From Caulochytrium protostelioides (lineage: Eukaryota > Chytridiomycota > Caulochytriomycetes > Caulochytriales > Caulochytriaceae), in the NCBI GenBank assembly GCA_003615045.1, contig ML014121.1:62001-126000 (forward strand): 64,000 bases of DNA. Direction: 5' to 3'. Below the pieces are notes generated by a model that saw nothing but the letters and a program-made list of their open reading frames with translations, did no database searches and was not told the origin of the DNA. The translations under genes were made by a program, and so were the position numbers. Positions 10,143-20,103 of this stretch are shown one piece after another; the stretch's first letter is position 1, and each line of letters begins with the position of its first letter.

Positions 10143-13100
10143 GGCGTCAATGCTCGTTGCGAGGACGTGGTCATTTGCTCGCACAGCTAGGAGAGATGCA
10201 GCGCATGAACGTGGCGACACCCACACGCTGGTAGTCTCAGTCGCCCAATTTGAAGTGGCCCGATGGTCGATGGCGATCGTCGCTTCGTTTGTCTCACTCT
10301 CTTTTCTTTTCTTTTTTCTTTTTGGACCTATGGCATGCGGCACTGACGTGCGTCTATTTCCCAAACAAGACGCCGCCCCGTTATCAAGGTTTGGGCGGCC
10401 TCGAAGGCGACTTGATGGCGGTGAAGAACGCGGCGGGCCGGCGGCAGCAGCGGAGACGGGAATCCACGCGGGCTCTGTCACACCAAAACAAATGACCAAC
10501 TGACGTGCCCAAAACCGGTCACGTCGGTCTTGGCACTACAGCGACGACGACAACAACGACGACGACAACGGCAGCTGCGACGAACGGAACGGTGAAAGTC
10601 AAAGCGCCTCCCGAATTCGCAGCCCGAGATCTGATGTGTCAGAGTGGCGACGAGGCTGGGCGTGTGCTGATGGTTACGTAGCCGTGGTCAGCGGAGGATC
10701 GACCGTCCGGATCGAACCCACGTCAGCGATGGGAGTTAAGTCCACCGCGGATCGAGATGCGTTGATACTCTTGAGATGGCCCGAGGCGGATCGGGCGCGA
10801 CTGCGGAGCCGAGTGGGCGGGCCTCTTGCCCGAAAAACAGCGACGTGAATCGATCACGGCAGCGGGGGCTGAACGCCCGCGAAGGCCTCGTGAGCCAAGC
10901 CTCCGCAGTCGATCGGGTGGGGCGATGGTGACCGGCGCCCGGTAGAACAATGTGTAAGCCAAAGACAACGGGACGCGGACGCCGCCGGCGGGACAATGTG
11001 AGCCAACACCAAGTCGGCCCTTCCCCGGCGCTGTCGGTATGTTGATTCCTCTGTTTGTTCTGCAGCACGCCCCGTTAGCCACCCGGCCAGACAATCGTCG
11101 AGTGCAAAATCGACGAAAAGGATCGACGGACCAGAAAACGAGCGAGCTCCCCTGGCAACACGAGCGCGGCGACGGACGGTCGGACTCGTCACACAGAGCG
11201 TGCCGTTCGCAAGGAGAATTCCCGCGCAGCATGCGGCGGATGTCGATGGCGTGTTCACGCTTTCTACTGAGTTGAACTGGGTTGAGCGGCGCTGAGCTGG
11301 GTGGGGCTTGAGTTGACCAGGTGAGTGGTCGTAATCGTGATCGCAATGACGACGAGCGCTCGACGGACAATCAGTCAGCGGTCAGCCGTCCCCAAATCGA
11401 TGTGTCGGAAGCGGGGTGATGACAGGGAGTGCTACGACAGGCGATTCCGTCGCCGCGAATGTGTACTCTCGTAGGCTCCTTCGAAGGCGCAAGGCCGTCG
11501 CTAGGTGCGACAGATGGAGTAGTTGAAGTGATCGACGATGGCAGCTAGTTGCCGATGTGAAGGAGTATAGTGCGGCTTGCACACTGAAGAGAGAGGAGAA
11601 AGAGAGACAAACAATCGCTGGATATCTGGTTCGGATATGAACGCTGTAACACGGGGTGAGCGTTGTCAATAACCGATGGGTCGTTGGTGCAGCGACGATG
11701 ATTTTAGCCGTGTGGCTGGCGTGATGAAAAGAACGCGGGAATATTAGGTGATCTCGGGCGGAAAGAACAGAGAAATGAAGAATGAACGGAGCTGAATAAT
11801 GACGAGAACAAAACTGAACAAAACTGAACAACGGTAACAAAAAGCTTCAGTGCCACAACGCGACGAGTGTTCGTGCCGCAATTCCTCGTGCCAGGCGAAC
11901 CTATATAATCAATTCGAAACGGATGAGAAACATTCCCCCTTGTCTGTCCGCGCCGTTGTCTTAAATACTGCGAAGAATCTTCTGCTGGCCTGTTCAAAAC
12001 CCCGCTGAAAGGGTTGCAATTGAAGGGTCTGAACCTTGCCCCCGTAGCCGCTTAGATGCGCGTCGCCGCGTGATCGCCATACCCCATTCGGCCGGGCCAG
12101 GCAAGGGCGCCCTGGGTGCAGCGCCCCAAATTGGTTCGTGAGAGGACTCCTGAACTCTAATCAGCATCCGGAAACGTCTGGTCGCTCGCGTCTCCATAAA
12201 TTTGCTTCCGGTACCGGGTGACACGGATCTCGGGCAGCCGGCCAGAGCACGCTCGCGTAGACGCCTCATACCGGCACGCTGCTCCCCGCCCTGCCACTCG
12301 CCGATCCCCGATCCTCCTCCAGAAGTGCGCGCGATGAGGTGAGGCGTGCGCCGCTGGAGCGCGGCGGACTTCTGAAGAGAGCCGCGGGCCATCGCCGGTA
12401 CATCAGCGAGAGAGAAGGAGAGTCACGAGGCGCCACCGCCGTTTTGGGGAGACAAGTCTCTCCTGAGGTGACAACCGCGTCGGGGCGTTCTGAAAGAGTA
12501 CGACGGCGGGGGGCAGGGCGGGGCATGGGGCGAGAGGCCGCGATCCTGACCCGCACCAGACAGCGAACGGGCGCGAGGTGAACAGAGGAGCGGAGGGAAG
12601 CGCTAAGAGAGCCGCGCTCATTTCACGAAAATTTGTGACCATCGCGCCATGCACGATGGTGAGCGCCATCAGCGACTCGAATGTCGTCATTGGCCAGGAT
12701 CGATGAGGATGCGGCGGATCTTGATCTTTCTCGTGATTTCTGCAAAGCCTGCGCCACATGGAGCATCATGGCGATCACGATGTGATGTGTGAGATGGACG
12801 CCAAACAAAAAAGCCCTCGCTTCAAGCATGACGCCTCTGCCGCCAGCACCCACAATCACGGCGAATGATCTGGAAAAGAGACAGCGCCGTGCGATGCCAA
12901 AAGTCGGTCATCCTCATTATATGATTTTAATTTATCGCAGGATCCAGGATGATATGCCAGCGCATCGCCATCACGATGGCGCCAGCACGAAGAACATTCA
13001 AGAACATAAAGAGCAGGGGATGCGTCAGCTCACTAAGCAGTTATCACGGCATTTAGCGCGCCGCGGCACCGCCATGGCCAGGCTCGCTTTGTCTTCTTGA

Positions 13101-13332
13101 GCCTGCTCTGTTCCGGAGCCAGTGCTTGAAGCTAGTGTCCTCGTTGGCGTTCTCGTTGGCGTCCTCGTTGGCGTCTCCGTAGGCGTCCCCTTTCCCGCTG
13201 CATTGCCATCTAATGCTTAAACGGCCATGGGCGGCAAGCAAACGTCCGGCAGCTGCTACGCAAGCGTATCTCATGCAGGAGTTGTCAGTGTGCGATGATG
13301 AAGCGCTCAAGTCCTGAAAAATCCACATCATC
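10143..13332. other. Long gene-poor stretch (about 3.2 kb)
   Basis: No frame here shows a recognisable domain. The first few hundred bases, including a pyrimidine-rich tract near 10295-10325, are probably 5' leader or promoter of the kinase gene. A TATATAA-like element lies at about 11902-11908 and short direct repeats of AACAAAACTG near 11808-11830. A 12-bp minisatellite (13137-13190) is listed separately. Overlapping Arg-rich frames on both strands look like chance frames. A non-coding RNA cannot be excluded. Confidence 0.4.
13137..13190. repeat. Minisatellite, about four copies of a 12-bp unit
   Basis: About four imperfect copies of CGTTGGCGTCCT, starting from GTCCTCGTTGGCG; the last copies drift to CTCCGTAGGCGT. 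It lies in non-coding sequence. Confidence 0.6.
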
Positions 13333-13636
13333 ATGTTTGAAGAGCTGATTGCAGACTATGAGATGTACTCGAATGCGCTCGTGCGCCACCAAAAGTTAGA
13401 CGAGAGCATTTTTAACCATAACGACGAGTGCTCGGCTCCGACTTTTCCCAGTAACCCGGATCCTGAATTCCCTAAACGGAAAGATTCAAAAAAAAACTTG
13501 GCTCCTCAATCCAGTCCGAACACCGAATTCTCGACGGCGGAACACAAAGTCGTCTAACTCCACAAGTGGCGCGACCTTCTGCGCAAGGCTGGTCTCATGC
13601 CAACCAAAGCATATATTTTGACTACAATGCTCTAGC
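13333..13636 (+). pseudogene. Decayed ORF in an AT-richer island, unknown origin
   Basis: An ATG-started frame of 74 codons (MFEELIADYEMYSNALVRHQ...) stops at 13555. The same frame then continues for 25 sensible codons (LHKWRDLLRKAGLMPTKAY...) to a second stop at 13634. Base composition is far less GC-rich than neighbouring genes and codon choice is mixed. A run of A near 13489 makes a Lys-rich segment. No family is recognised. It could be the remains of a transposon-encoded or transferred gene, or a small real gene interrupted by an unrecognised intron. Confidence 0.3.
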
Positions 13637-13741
13637 TTCACCAAAAAAGAGTTGATCGTGAAGCCCCGATATCAGACTCGTTGCCCTACAACGCTTTGGT
13701 CGGTGTTTGACCGCCCAAAGTAGCGTCAACTAAAGATGTCG

Positions 13742-14758
13742 TCAAGAAGCCGGATGGCTCGAAGACGCACCGGCCAACGGCGTCGTCGAAGACGGCTTGC
13801 CCGAGCCATCACAGGCGAGCATCCGTGTTGATGACGATGCCGTCGCCGTTGATGATGATGATGATGGGGCACCGCCTAACGGGAGCTCTGCATCAGACGG
13901 CTGATGTCGATTGGGATCCGCCGCGCGCGGAGGCGTCCCAGATGGAGATCCTAAGGGGTCTGGGCGGGAGGTGGGCGTATAACGATGAAGCCCGGCGGGC
14001 CCTGGGCGCACGTGGATATGGCCGTGCTCGTCAATGTATTCGTTGGGGCTGAGCACATCAAAGTCGCCAAAGGTCTGCGGCGTGTTGAGGGCCTTGATCC
14101 AGTCGACTTCGAGCGAGAAGGGCCCGTCCTGGCGCAGAATGGAGAACCCGACGGTCTTGATCTTCTCGCGGTCTAATGGGATCTGGCGCTTTTGAACATA
14201 GCCGTCGTTCGTCAGGACGAAGTTGCGAAAGGGAATCAGCACGGTCTCCCACTCTCCGGGGGTCTTGAAGTAAAGGCGATGCTGCCAGAGGTGCGTCGGG
14301 AAGAGCGAGTCAGCCTGAAGGTTGACAAACCATTGGCGCTCATCGCCCCGTGCCCGGATGGCGAGGTACCGGAAGAGCGTTGTATCATAGCGGGGATGAT
14401 GTAACATCGTCAGCGGTCGCTCACGGCTCTGGACGCCGGCATACCCGCTGGCGGCTATATTAGGCAGCCCTGGCGTCTGCGGTGGCAGTTTCGTGGACAG
14501 TGTGCCCCAGAAAAGCGCGGTTTGCTCGGGCGTCAGACCCCAGAACGCTTCCGTGTAGCCGCCGATGTCTGCGTCAGAGCCGATGCGGAACTCGGACAAA
14601 TCCGCTTCATTGCGAAATGTAAACATGGGCATCTCTTTCTTCCATGCCATGTCCAGATCAATCGCGGCCAGCGACTGGCGGTACACATGGTTGTACGACC
14701 GATGAAAGTAGTCCTTGAGCAGCGAGATCGACTGTCGGATTGTTGGAAACTCCGTCAT
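13742..14758 (-). CDS. NDUFAF1: NDUFAF1/CIA30 complex I assembly factor
   Basis: Mitochondrial assembly factor that binds intermediates of respiratory complex I (CIA30 family). The single exon encodes 338 aa. The CIA30 domain spans about residues 40-225. Conserved blocks are visible: FWGTLSTKLP (83-92), SGYAGVQS (104-111), RARGDERQWFVNLQ (135-148), QHRLYFKTPGEWETVLIPF (159-177) and GPFSLEVDWIKA (212-223). The N-terminus is short with no clear presequence, although LLKDYFHRSYNHVYRQSL could be amphipathic. The last 100 residues are Pro/Ser/Thr-rich and not part of the family domain. Start: the ATG at 14758, the first in frame. Its presence implies that the organism has a complex I. Confidence 0.92.
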   Translation of the reverse strand: MTEFPTIRQSISLLKDYFHRSYNHVYRQSLAAIDLDMAWKKEMPMFTFRNEADLSEFRIGSDADIGGYTEAFWGLTPEQTALFWGTLSTKLPPQTPGLPNIAASGYAGVQSRERPLTMLHHPRYDTTLFRYLAIRARGDERQWFVNLQADSLFPTHLWQHRLYFKTPGEWETVLIPFRNFVLTNDGYVQKRQIPLDREKIKTVGFSILRQDGPFSLEVDWIKALNTPQTFGDFDVLSPNEYIDEHGHIHVRPGPAGLHRYTPTSRPDPLGSPSGTPPRAADPNRHQPSDAELPLGGAPSSSSSTATASSSTRMLACDGSGKPSSTTPLAGASSSHPAS

Positions 14759-16673
14759 GATGCAAAGAGGTCGTGCCGCGGCCCAGGAAGTTAGGAGGAT
14801 CGGCTCGAAAGGGTCAGTCTGCGGCAGAAGTAGCAGAAAAAATCAAATGAAAAAACTCGACTCGAGAGCTCTCTGGCGGAAGAACAGCCGGTGATCGTTG
14901 CGGCCACTTAGCAGTGAGAGATAACGTCGGGGCTGCCTGAGTAGACACGTCGCTGAAAAGACCAGAAGGAGAATAATATTATGCCGATTCTGTATGAAGC
15001 AATGTTATATTAGCTCCGTACCATGGCGTTCGTCAGCACCTCTGATGAAGTGAGTATGATGGCGTGGAATGTCTTGGACCCGTGGTCCGTCCTTCAAAGG
15101 AAGACGATGGAGACGCCACAGGTTCGGCGTCTGGGGCCCCGCCACACGACCCTCAAAGCGAAAAGGAGCGCATGAGGCAACGAGACGAGAAAGTGATAAA
15201 GTTCCAGCAAGCCGAAAACGAAAGATCACCGAGCCCTCACCCTAGCCAGCTCCGCTAAAAGCATAGCAATTACGCTAGTTGGAAAACGAGGACCCCTGAC
15301 ACGTAGGCACGTCGTCATATGCATGTCGACTGCTTGTCTTTCAATAATGTCAATGCTACATCTGGAAGCAGGACAAACCTTGATGAGAAAGGCGATCGGT
15401 ATCGACCTGGCGCGCATCCATAGATTGGCGATACGATCAGTGATTGGAGCACTGTGCATGTTAGCCATCGCCTTTTCAACCCATCGAAAGCCACTCTGGA
15501 CTGCACAAATCAGAGCAACGTGTCCGCTTATGCATGCGCTGCCGTGTGTCATCTATCCTTTTATCATGAAGATCGATGCAGTTGGAATATGGTCATGCTA
15601 CTGTGCGACGATTCAGCTCGGCGCATCCAGCATGCATGTCCTGATACGACGGGCTGGCATGGCCACCTCTATCGAGAAGCGACTTCGCACTAACAGGCTC
15701 TATCTACGCTTCTTCCCGAGACGCCTTAAACGCCGCAGTCCTGGCGACAGCCCGTCGTTGGACCCTTCAGCAACGCCGTCGCTAGGGCACAGCCTCGTGA
15801 GCGACGGCTCGAGCCTCGGCTTCGAGGGTCAGCGATGTATGGCTGGCGCGCCAGACCCTTTCGCTGCCGACTGCGCCCGATGCAGCGGAGATTGGGCGGC
15901 CGGGCGATGACCCTCCGGAGGAAAGGCATGTGGTCCCCCGCGGATGCTGGTCGGACCTTTGGTTGACGTAGCTACACGGCCCCCGACCGCACGGCGCTAG
16001 GGACCACGCCGAGGTACCCAGTGGATGCTGCTCGGACGATGTCAGTAGCGGCTGGGTCGAGCCGGTATGGCGCGATTGCTCACCTCCGGATCCAGCCATG
16101 CAGCATATAAAGGCAAGGCGTGCGAGCACCATGCTGCCAGATGGGACGTGGCCCCCGCACCTGTATCGGTGTCCCCGGTTGCCTTTGCAGCGTGGCGGCT
16201 GCTTGGATGGTGGGTGGATGGGCGTGTCGGAGTTAGCACCCGTCTTTCGTTGGGACGGCTGTGTTCCCCCTCTTCTCTCGGGACGGCTTGACCCTCATGC
16301 ACGTCCAGGTGCCGGGCTCGAGACTCCGCAACGTCTGACCGCCCCTCTCCCTCTCCCTTCCCGACCATCTCTCCCCTCCCTCTTCTTGCATACCCATTCT
16401 CTGCTCGCTCCCTCCATTTCCATTCTCATTCGCCACACAGCATCGGCATTCACTCAGACGTCGGTTTATTGTCCTCTATCGACGGTGAATACCCTGGTGC
16501 CCATCGAGTTGTGTGGAGAGCTGTGTAAAGCACTAGCCGCCCTTCTTTTCTCTGTCCCCTCGTACTCCCTCCATCTCCCCCACCTTGCTCGATAGGCGGT
16601 GGTGAGTTGAGCATTGCTCGATACGTCCTTGTCCCCTTCTTTGTCCCCGCTTGACCCATCTTCACCTAGCACG
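14759..16673. other. Intergenic, divergent NDUFAF1 / GNL2 region
   Basis: About 1.9 kb between divergent starts. A plus-strand TATAAAG lies at 16106-16112. A long pyrimidine-rich tract at about 16335-16400 and further C/T-rich sequence up to 16670 resemble a 5' leader or core promoter for the GTPase gene. The stretch 15250-15700 is AT-richer and holds a 195-codon frame (15323-15910) with no recognisable domain, which I did not accept as a gene. Confidence 0.4.
16106..16112 (+). promoter_or_regulatory. Possible TATA box for GNL2/Nog2
   Basis: TATAAAG on the coding strand, about 560 bases before the GNL2 ATG, followed by a long pyrimidine-rich leader. The distance is large, so this is only a candidate. 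Confidence 0.25.
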
Positions 16674-19600
16674 ATGGCCAAGACCCGCGGCAAGATCAAG
16701 GGCGGCCACGCCGTCTCGGCGGGCGTGGCCAAGGCCAACCGCAAGGATAGCGGTGTGCCCACCCTGTACACAGGGACGTCGCAGTCCCTGTCCAACGTCA
16801 ACAAGGTGCCCGGAACCAACTTCTACACCGATGCCAAGAAGCTCAAGATGAAGAAGATGCTCAAGGGCGGCAAGGCCACGTATGACCGCAGCGGCAAAAT
16901 CATCAAAGAAGCGCAGTTCCAGTCGCGTCTGGCGCCCGGCACTCAAGTCCGCATCGAGCCGAACCGTCGCTGGTTCGAGAACACGCGTGTGATTCAGCAG
17001 AAGGACCTGACGGCATTCCGTGACGCAATGGCGACGCAGCTTAAGGACCCGAACACCTTCCTGCTGCACCGCAACAAGCTCCCAATGGCGCTGCTGACCG
17101 ACCCAGCCAACGCGCCCCGCATGCACATCCTGGACACGAACCCCTTTGGCGACACGTTCGGCCCCAAGGCCCAACGCAAGCGCCCGCAGCTGCACGTTGA
17201 AAGCCTGAACGAGCTTAAGACAGAGTCCGACAAGAAGGTCGACGACTATGCCTTCGACAAGGACGCCGGTGCGCTGGCCAACGCCGATCACAGCGGCATG
17301 GGCAACGGCGCGCGTGACTTCATCTTTGGCGCCGGCCAGTCCCGCCGTATCTGGGGCGAGCTGTACAAAGTCATTGACTCGAGTGATGTGATTATCCACG
17401 TGTTGGATGCTCGTGACCCCGAGGGTACGCGCTGCCGCAACGTGGAGAAGTATCTCAAGAAAGAGTGCTCGCACAAGCATCTCATCTTCCTTCTCAACAA
17501 GTGTGACCTGATTCCCACCAAGGTGTTGGTAAGTTTTCTGAAACCCTTTTCTTCGCGGCCTCCCCACTTCTTTCTTCCTTGTCAGCATCCCTTCTTTTTC
17601 CTTTACCTGTCGCTTCAGCGATACCCAGAAATTAGTCAGGTGGTTCGCCGGATACGAAACCCGATGTCCGATCGGATGCTTTTTGGCGTTCGACCCCTTC
17701 GGTCCCTTTCCTTCCAAATCCATTTTGGATTTCTGTGGCGAAACAGCGTTACAATTCTGGAAGAGCAAACCGGCTTTTTTCGCGTTGGCTGTGCGGCTGT
17801 CCATGGCTTCTTGCCGTGGTTCTCCGATCCGCCGGCGCGAAAGAGATGTGCCCTGTGACGAGCGGAGTGTGTACCCTTTACCGGGGACCATCGCGGTGCC
17901 CGTTTTGGTCATCGATGATGGTTTTTTGCACGTTCTCCTCTGTGGGATGTCGTCTTCACGCTTTATGCCGCGGCCTCGTCCTCTGTTCTAGACGGCCCGG
18001 GGTCGTGGCGCCAGTGGTGCCAGGCGGGCTTTGTGTGCTCGGCCCAGACTGCGTTTTGCATGTCTGACTGAGCCTCCGTTAAACTTCTGATCTGAGAGTA
18101 GGGCCCCGATGCTGTCGCCGTTGATTCGGCGGCAATTGATCGCCATTGGGTCCCTTAGTGTTTTCTGGAAGTACATTTTCTCTCTCTCCTCCTCCTAATC
18201 TCTCTCTTCTGCTCATCGATCTCATGTCATAGACATTTCCGTGCTCACTTTTCCTTTTTGTTCTACTTTTCTTTTGTCGCACTTAGGCCGCATGGATCCG
18301 CGTGCTGGAAAAGGAATACCCGGTCGTGGCTTTCCACGCGAGCATCACCCAGCCGTACGGCAAGGGCTCGCTGATCCACCTGCTTCGCCAGTTTGCGCGT
18401 CTCCACACCGACAAGAAGGAGATTTCGGTCGGTTTTGTCGGTTACCCCAACGTTGGCAAGTCGAGCATCATCAACACGCTGAAGTCGAAGAAGGTGTGCA
18501 CGGTGGCGCCTGTTCCCGGCGAGACAAAGGTCTGGCAGTATATCACCCTCATGAAGCGTATTTATCTCATTGACTGCCCTGGTGTCGTCTATCCGCGCCC
18601 GACGGACACGGAGACCGACATCGTGCTGCGTGGTGTGGTGCGTGTTGAGAACGTGACTCAGCCGGAGGACCACATTCAGGCCCTCATTGACAAGGTCAAG
18701 CCGGAGTACCTGCGCCGCACGTACAACCTGACCTCCTGGACCGACGCGACGGACCTGCTGACGCAGCTCGCCCACCGCTCGGGCCGCTTGCTCAAGAAAG
18801 GCGAGCCCGACTTGAGCACTGTCGCCAAGATGGTCCTGCACTCGTGGCTCCGCGGCAAGATTCCGTACTGTCACCTCCCTCCGCGCGCGAAGGATGCTGA
18901 GGGCAAGGAGATCGATGAGGACGCCGTCCAGACGAACAACGACGTCTCAGCCGTGCGTGCCAAGATCGAGTCTGCCTTGATGCCACGCATCTCGCAGAAC
19001 CTGGCCAAGATCCAGCGCAACGCGGATACCGTTGAACCGCTCGAGAAGGACACTGCCGCGGCGTTCACCGCTGGCGATGACGGCTCGGACCACGAGGACG
19101 ACGCGACGGCTGTCGGCGATGCTGCCGATGAGCCCGCCAAGGAGTTCGACACCGCTTCGGAGCTCTCGAATGCCGATGAGCTCACGTCCCCGGAGAAGCC
19201 GACGGCGTCCAAGAAGAAGGCCGCTAAGAAGCCGCTCACGGACGCCGAGGCTGAGAAGGCCGCGGCGACCGTCGACCCCGAGGACTGGGACGCCATCTAC
19301 GCGTCCGTCACGGGCCAGACCGTGACGGGCCCGGCGCCGGTCGCAGAGGGCGAGGACGCGGAGACCGCGGCGTCGTCGGACTCGGAGGCCGACGCGGACG
19401 GCAGCGACTCAGAGAACGAGGCGTTCGCGATGCTCCGCGGTGTCTCCCAGCAGATGGGACAGGACGGCGTGGACTTCGGCGCGAACACCAAATTCACGTC
19501 GATTCAGGACCAGCGCCGCCGTCAGTTCGCCAAGCAGAAGAAGCGCGGCGGGCCCGACGTTGATGACGAGGTGGTCGATAAGGGCAAGCGCAAGCGCGTC

Positions 19601-19711
19601 AGCGACCGTCGCGACAATGCGTCCACCAAGGAGGAGCGTATGAAGACCAACAAGCGCAAGGCCACCAACTTCTTTGCTGATGCGAACGTCAAGAACCGCA
19701 ACCGGAAGTAA
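16674..19711 (+). CDS. NOG2: Nucleolar GTP-binding protein 2 (Nog2/GNL2), 2 exons
   Basis: Circularly permuted GTPase required for maturation and nuclear export of the 60S ribosomal subunit. Exon 1 is 16674-17528 (donor TTG|GTAAGT), the intron 17529-18286 (758 nt, pyrimidine-rich 3' end, TTAG acceptor), and exon 2 18287-19711. Joined in phase 0 it gives 759 aa, close to human GNL2 (about 730). Motif order is permuted as expected: NKCD (G4) at 275-278, then GYPNVGKSS (G1) at 337-345, PGET (362-365), then DCPG (G3) at 381-384. The Lys-rich N-terminal NGP1NT region starts MAKTRGK and the C-terminus is acidic, then Lys/Arg-rich. Start: the ATG just before the conserved basic N-terminus. The intron is by far the longest in the window. 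Confidence 0.95.
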
Positions 19712-20103
19712 GGCAGTTTGGCGTCCCTCGCTTCGTGTTGCCTCTCCTTTCTCTCGCTCTCCCTCTCTCGGCTGTGTCGGTGAGCCACTGGTTTGCCTGC
19801 GACCGGCTCTCCTGCTGCCTCATACTGCCCTCTCTGCGGACGGACCGCTCCGCATTTCTTATTTCGTTCGAGTTTTTGTAAGTTTTTTCCTCCTAATTTA
19901 TATGCTCCCTGCTTCTTGAGATGATGCCGTACACTGTGATGCGCCATATACACAAGCGCATGCTCATGCTAATACATATCGCATCGGCGACTTGATCGCA
20001 TCATCAAGATGGACAGAATGATAAGAAACGAAACCGAAGCAATGGTTTATTACACAAACGTCTAGCGAGACCATCCGGAAAGGAGGAGGGAGAAGGAAAG
20101 TGT
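19712..20103. other. Intergenic, convergent 3' UTRs
   Basis: 392 bases between the stops of Nog2 (+) and the DNAJC3-like gene (-). T-rich and CT-rich just after the Nog2 stop. No gene seen. Confidence 0.5.

Noticed and set aside
10660..10790. tRNA-like TTCGATC string on the minus strand near 10712
   Set aside because: The flanking bases do not form a T-stem, and no A box or acceptor stem is found at the right distance.
13333..13636. Treating the AT-rich ORF as the N-terminal part of the Fanzor element
   Set aside because: It lies 10 kb away and shows no RuvC, zinc-finger or other Fanzor motif.
15323..15910. 195-codon plus-strand frame between NDUFAF1 and Nog2
   Set aside because: Many Met, Cys and Ile but no conserved pattern; base composition is that of intergenic DNA and no splice-linked continuation is seen.
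17529..18286. snoRNA gene in the Nog2 intron
   Set aside because: The C and D box look-alikes are imperfect and about 150 bases apart; kept as a question, not as a feature.
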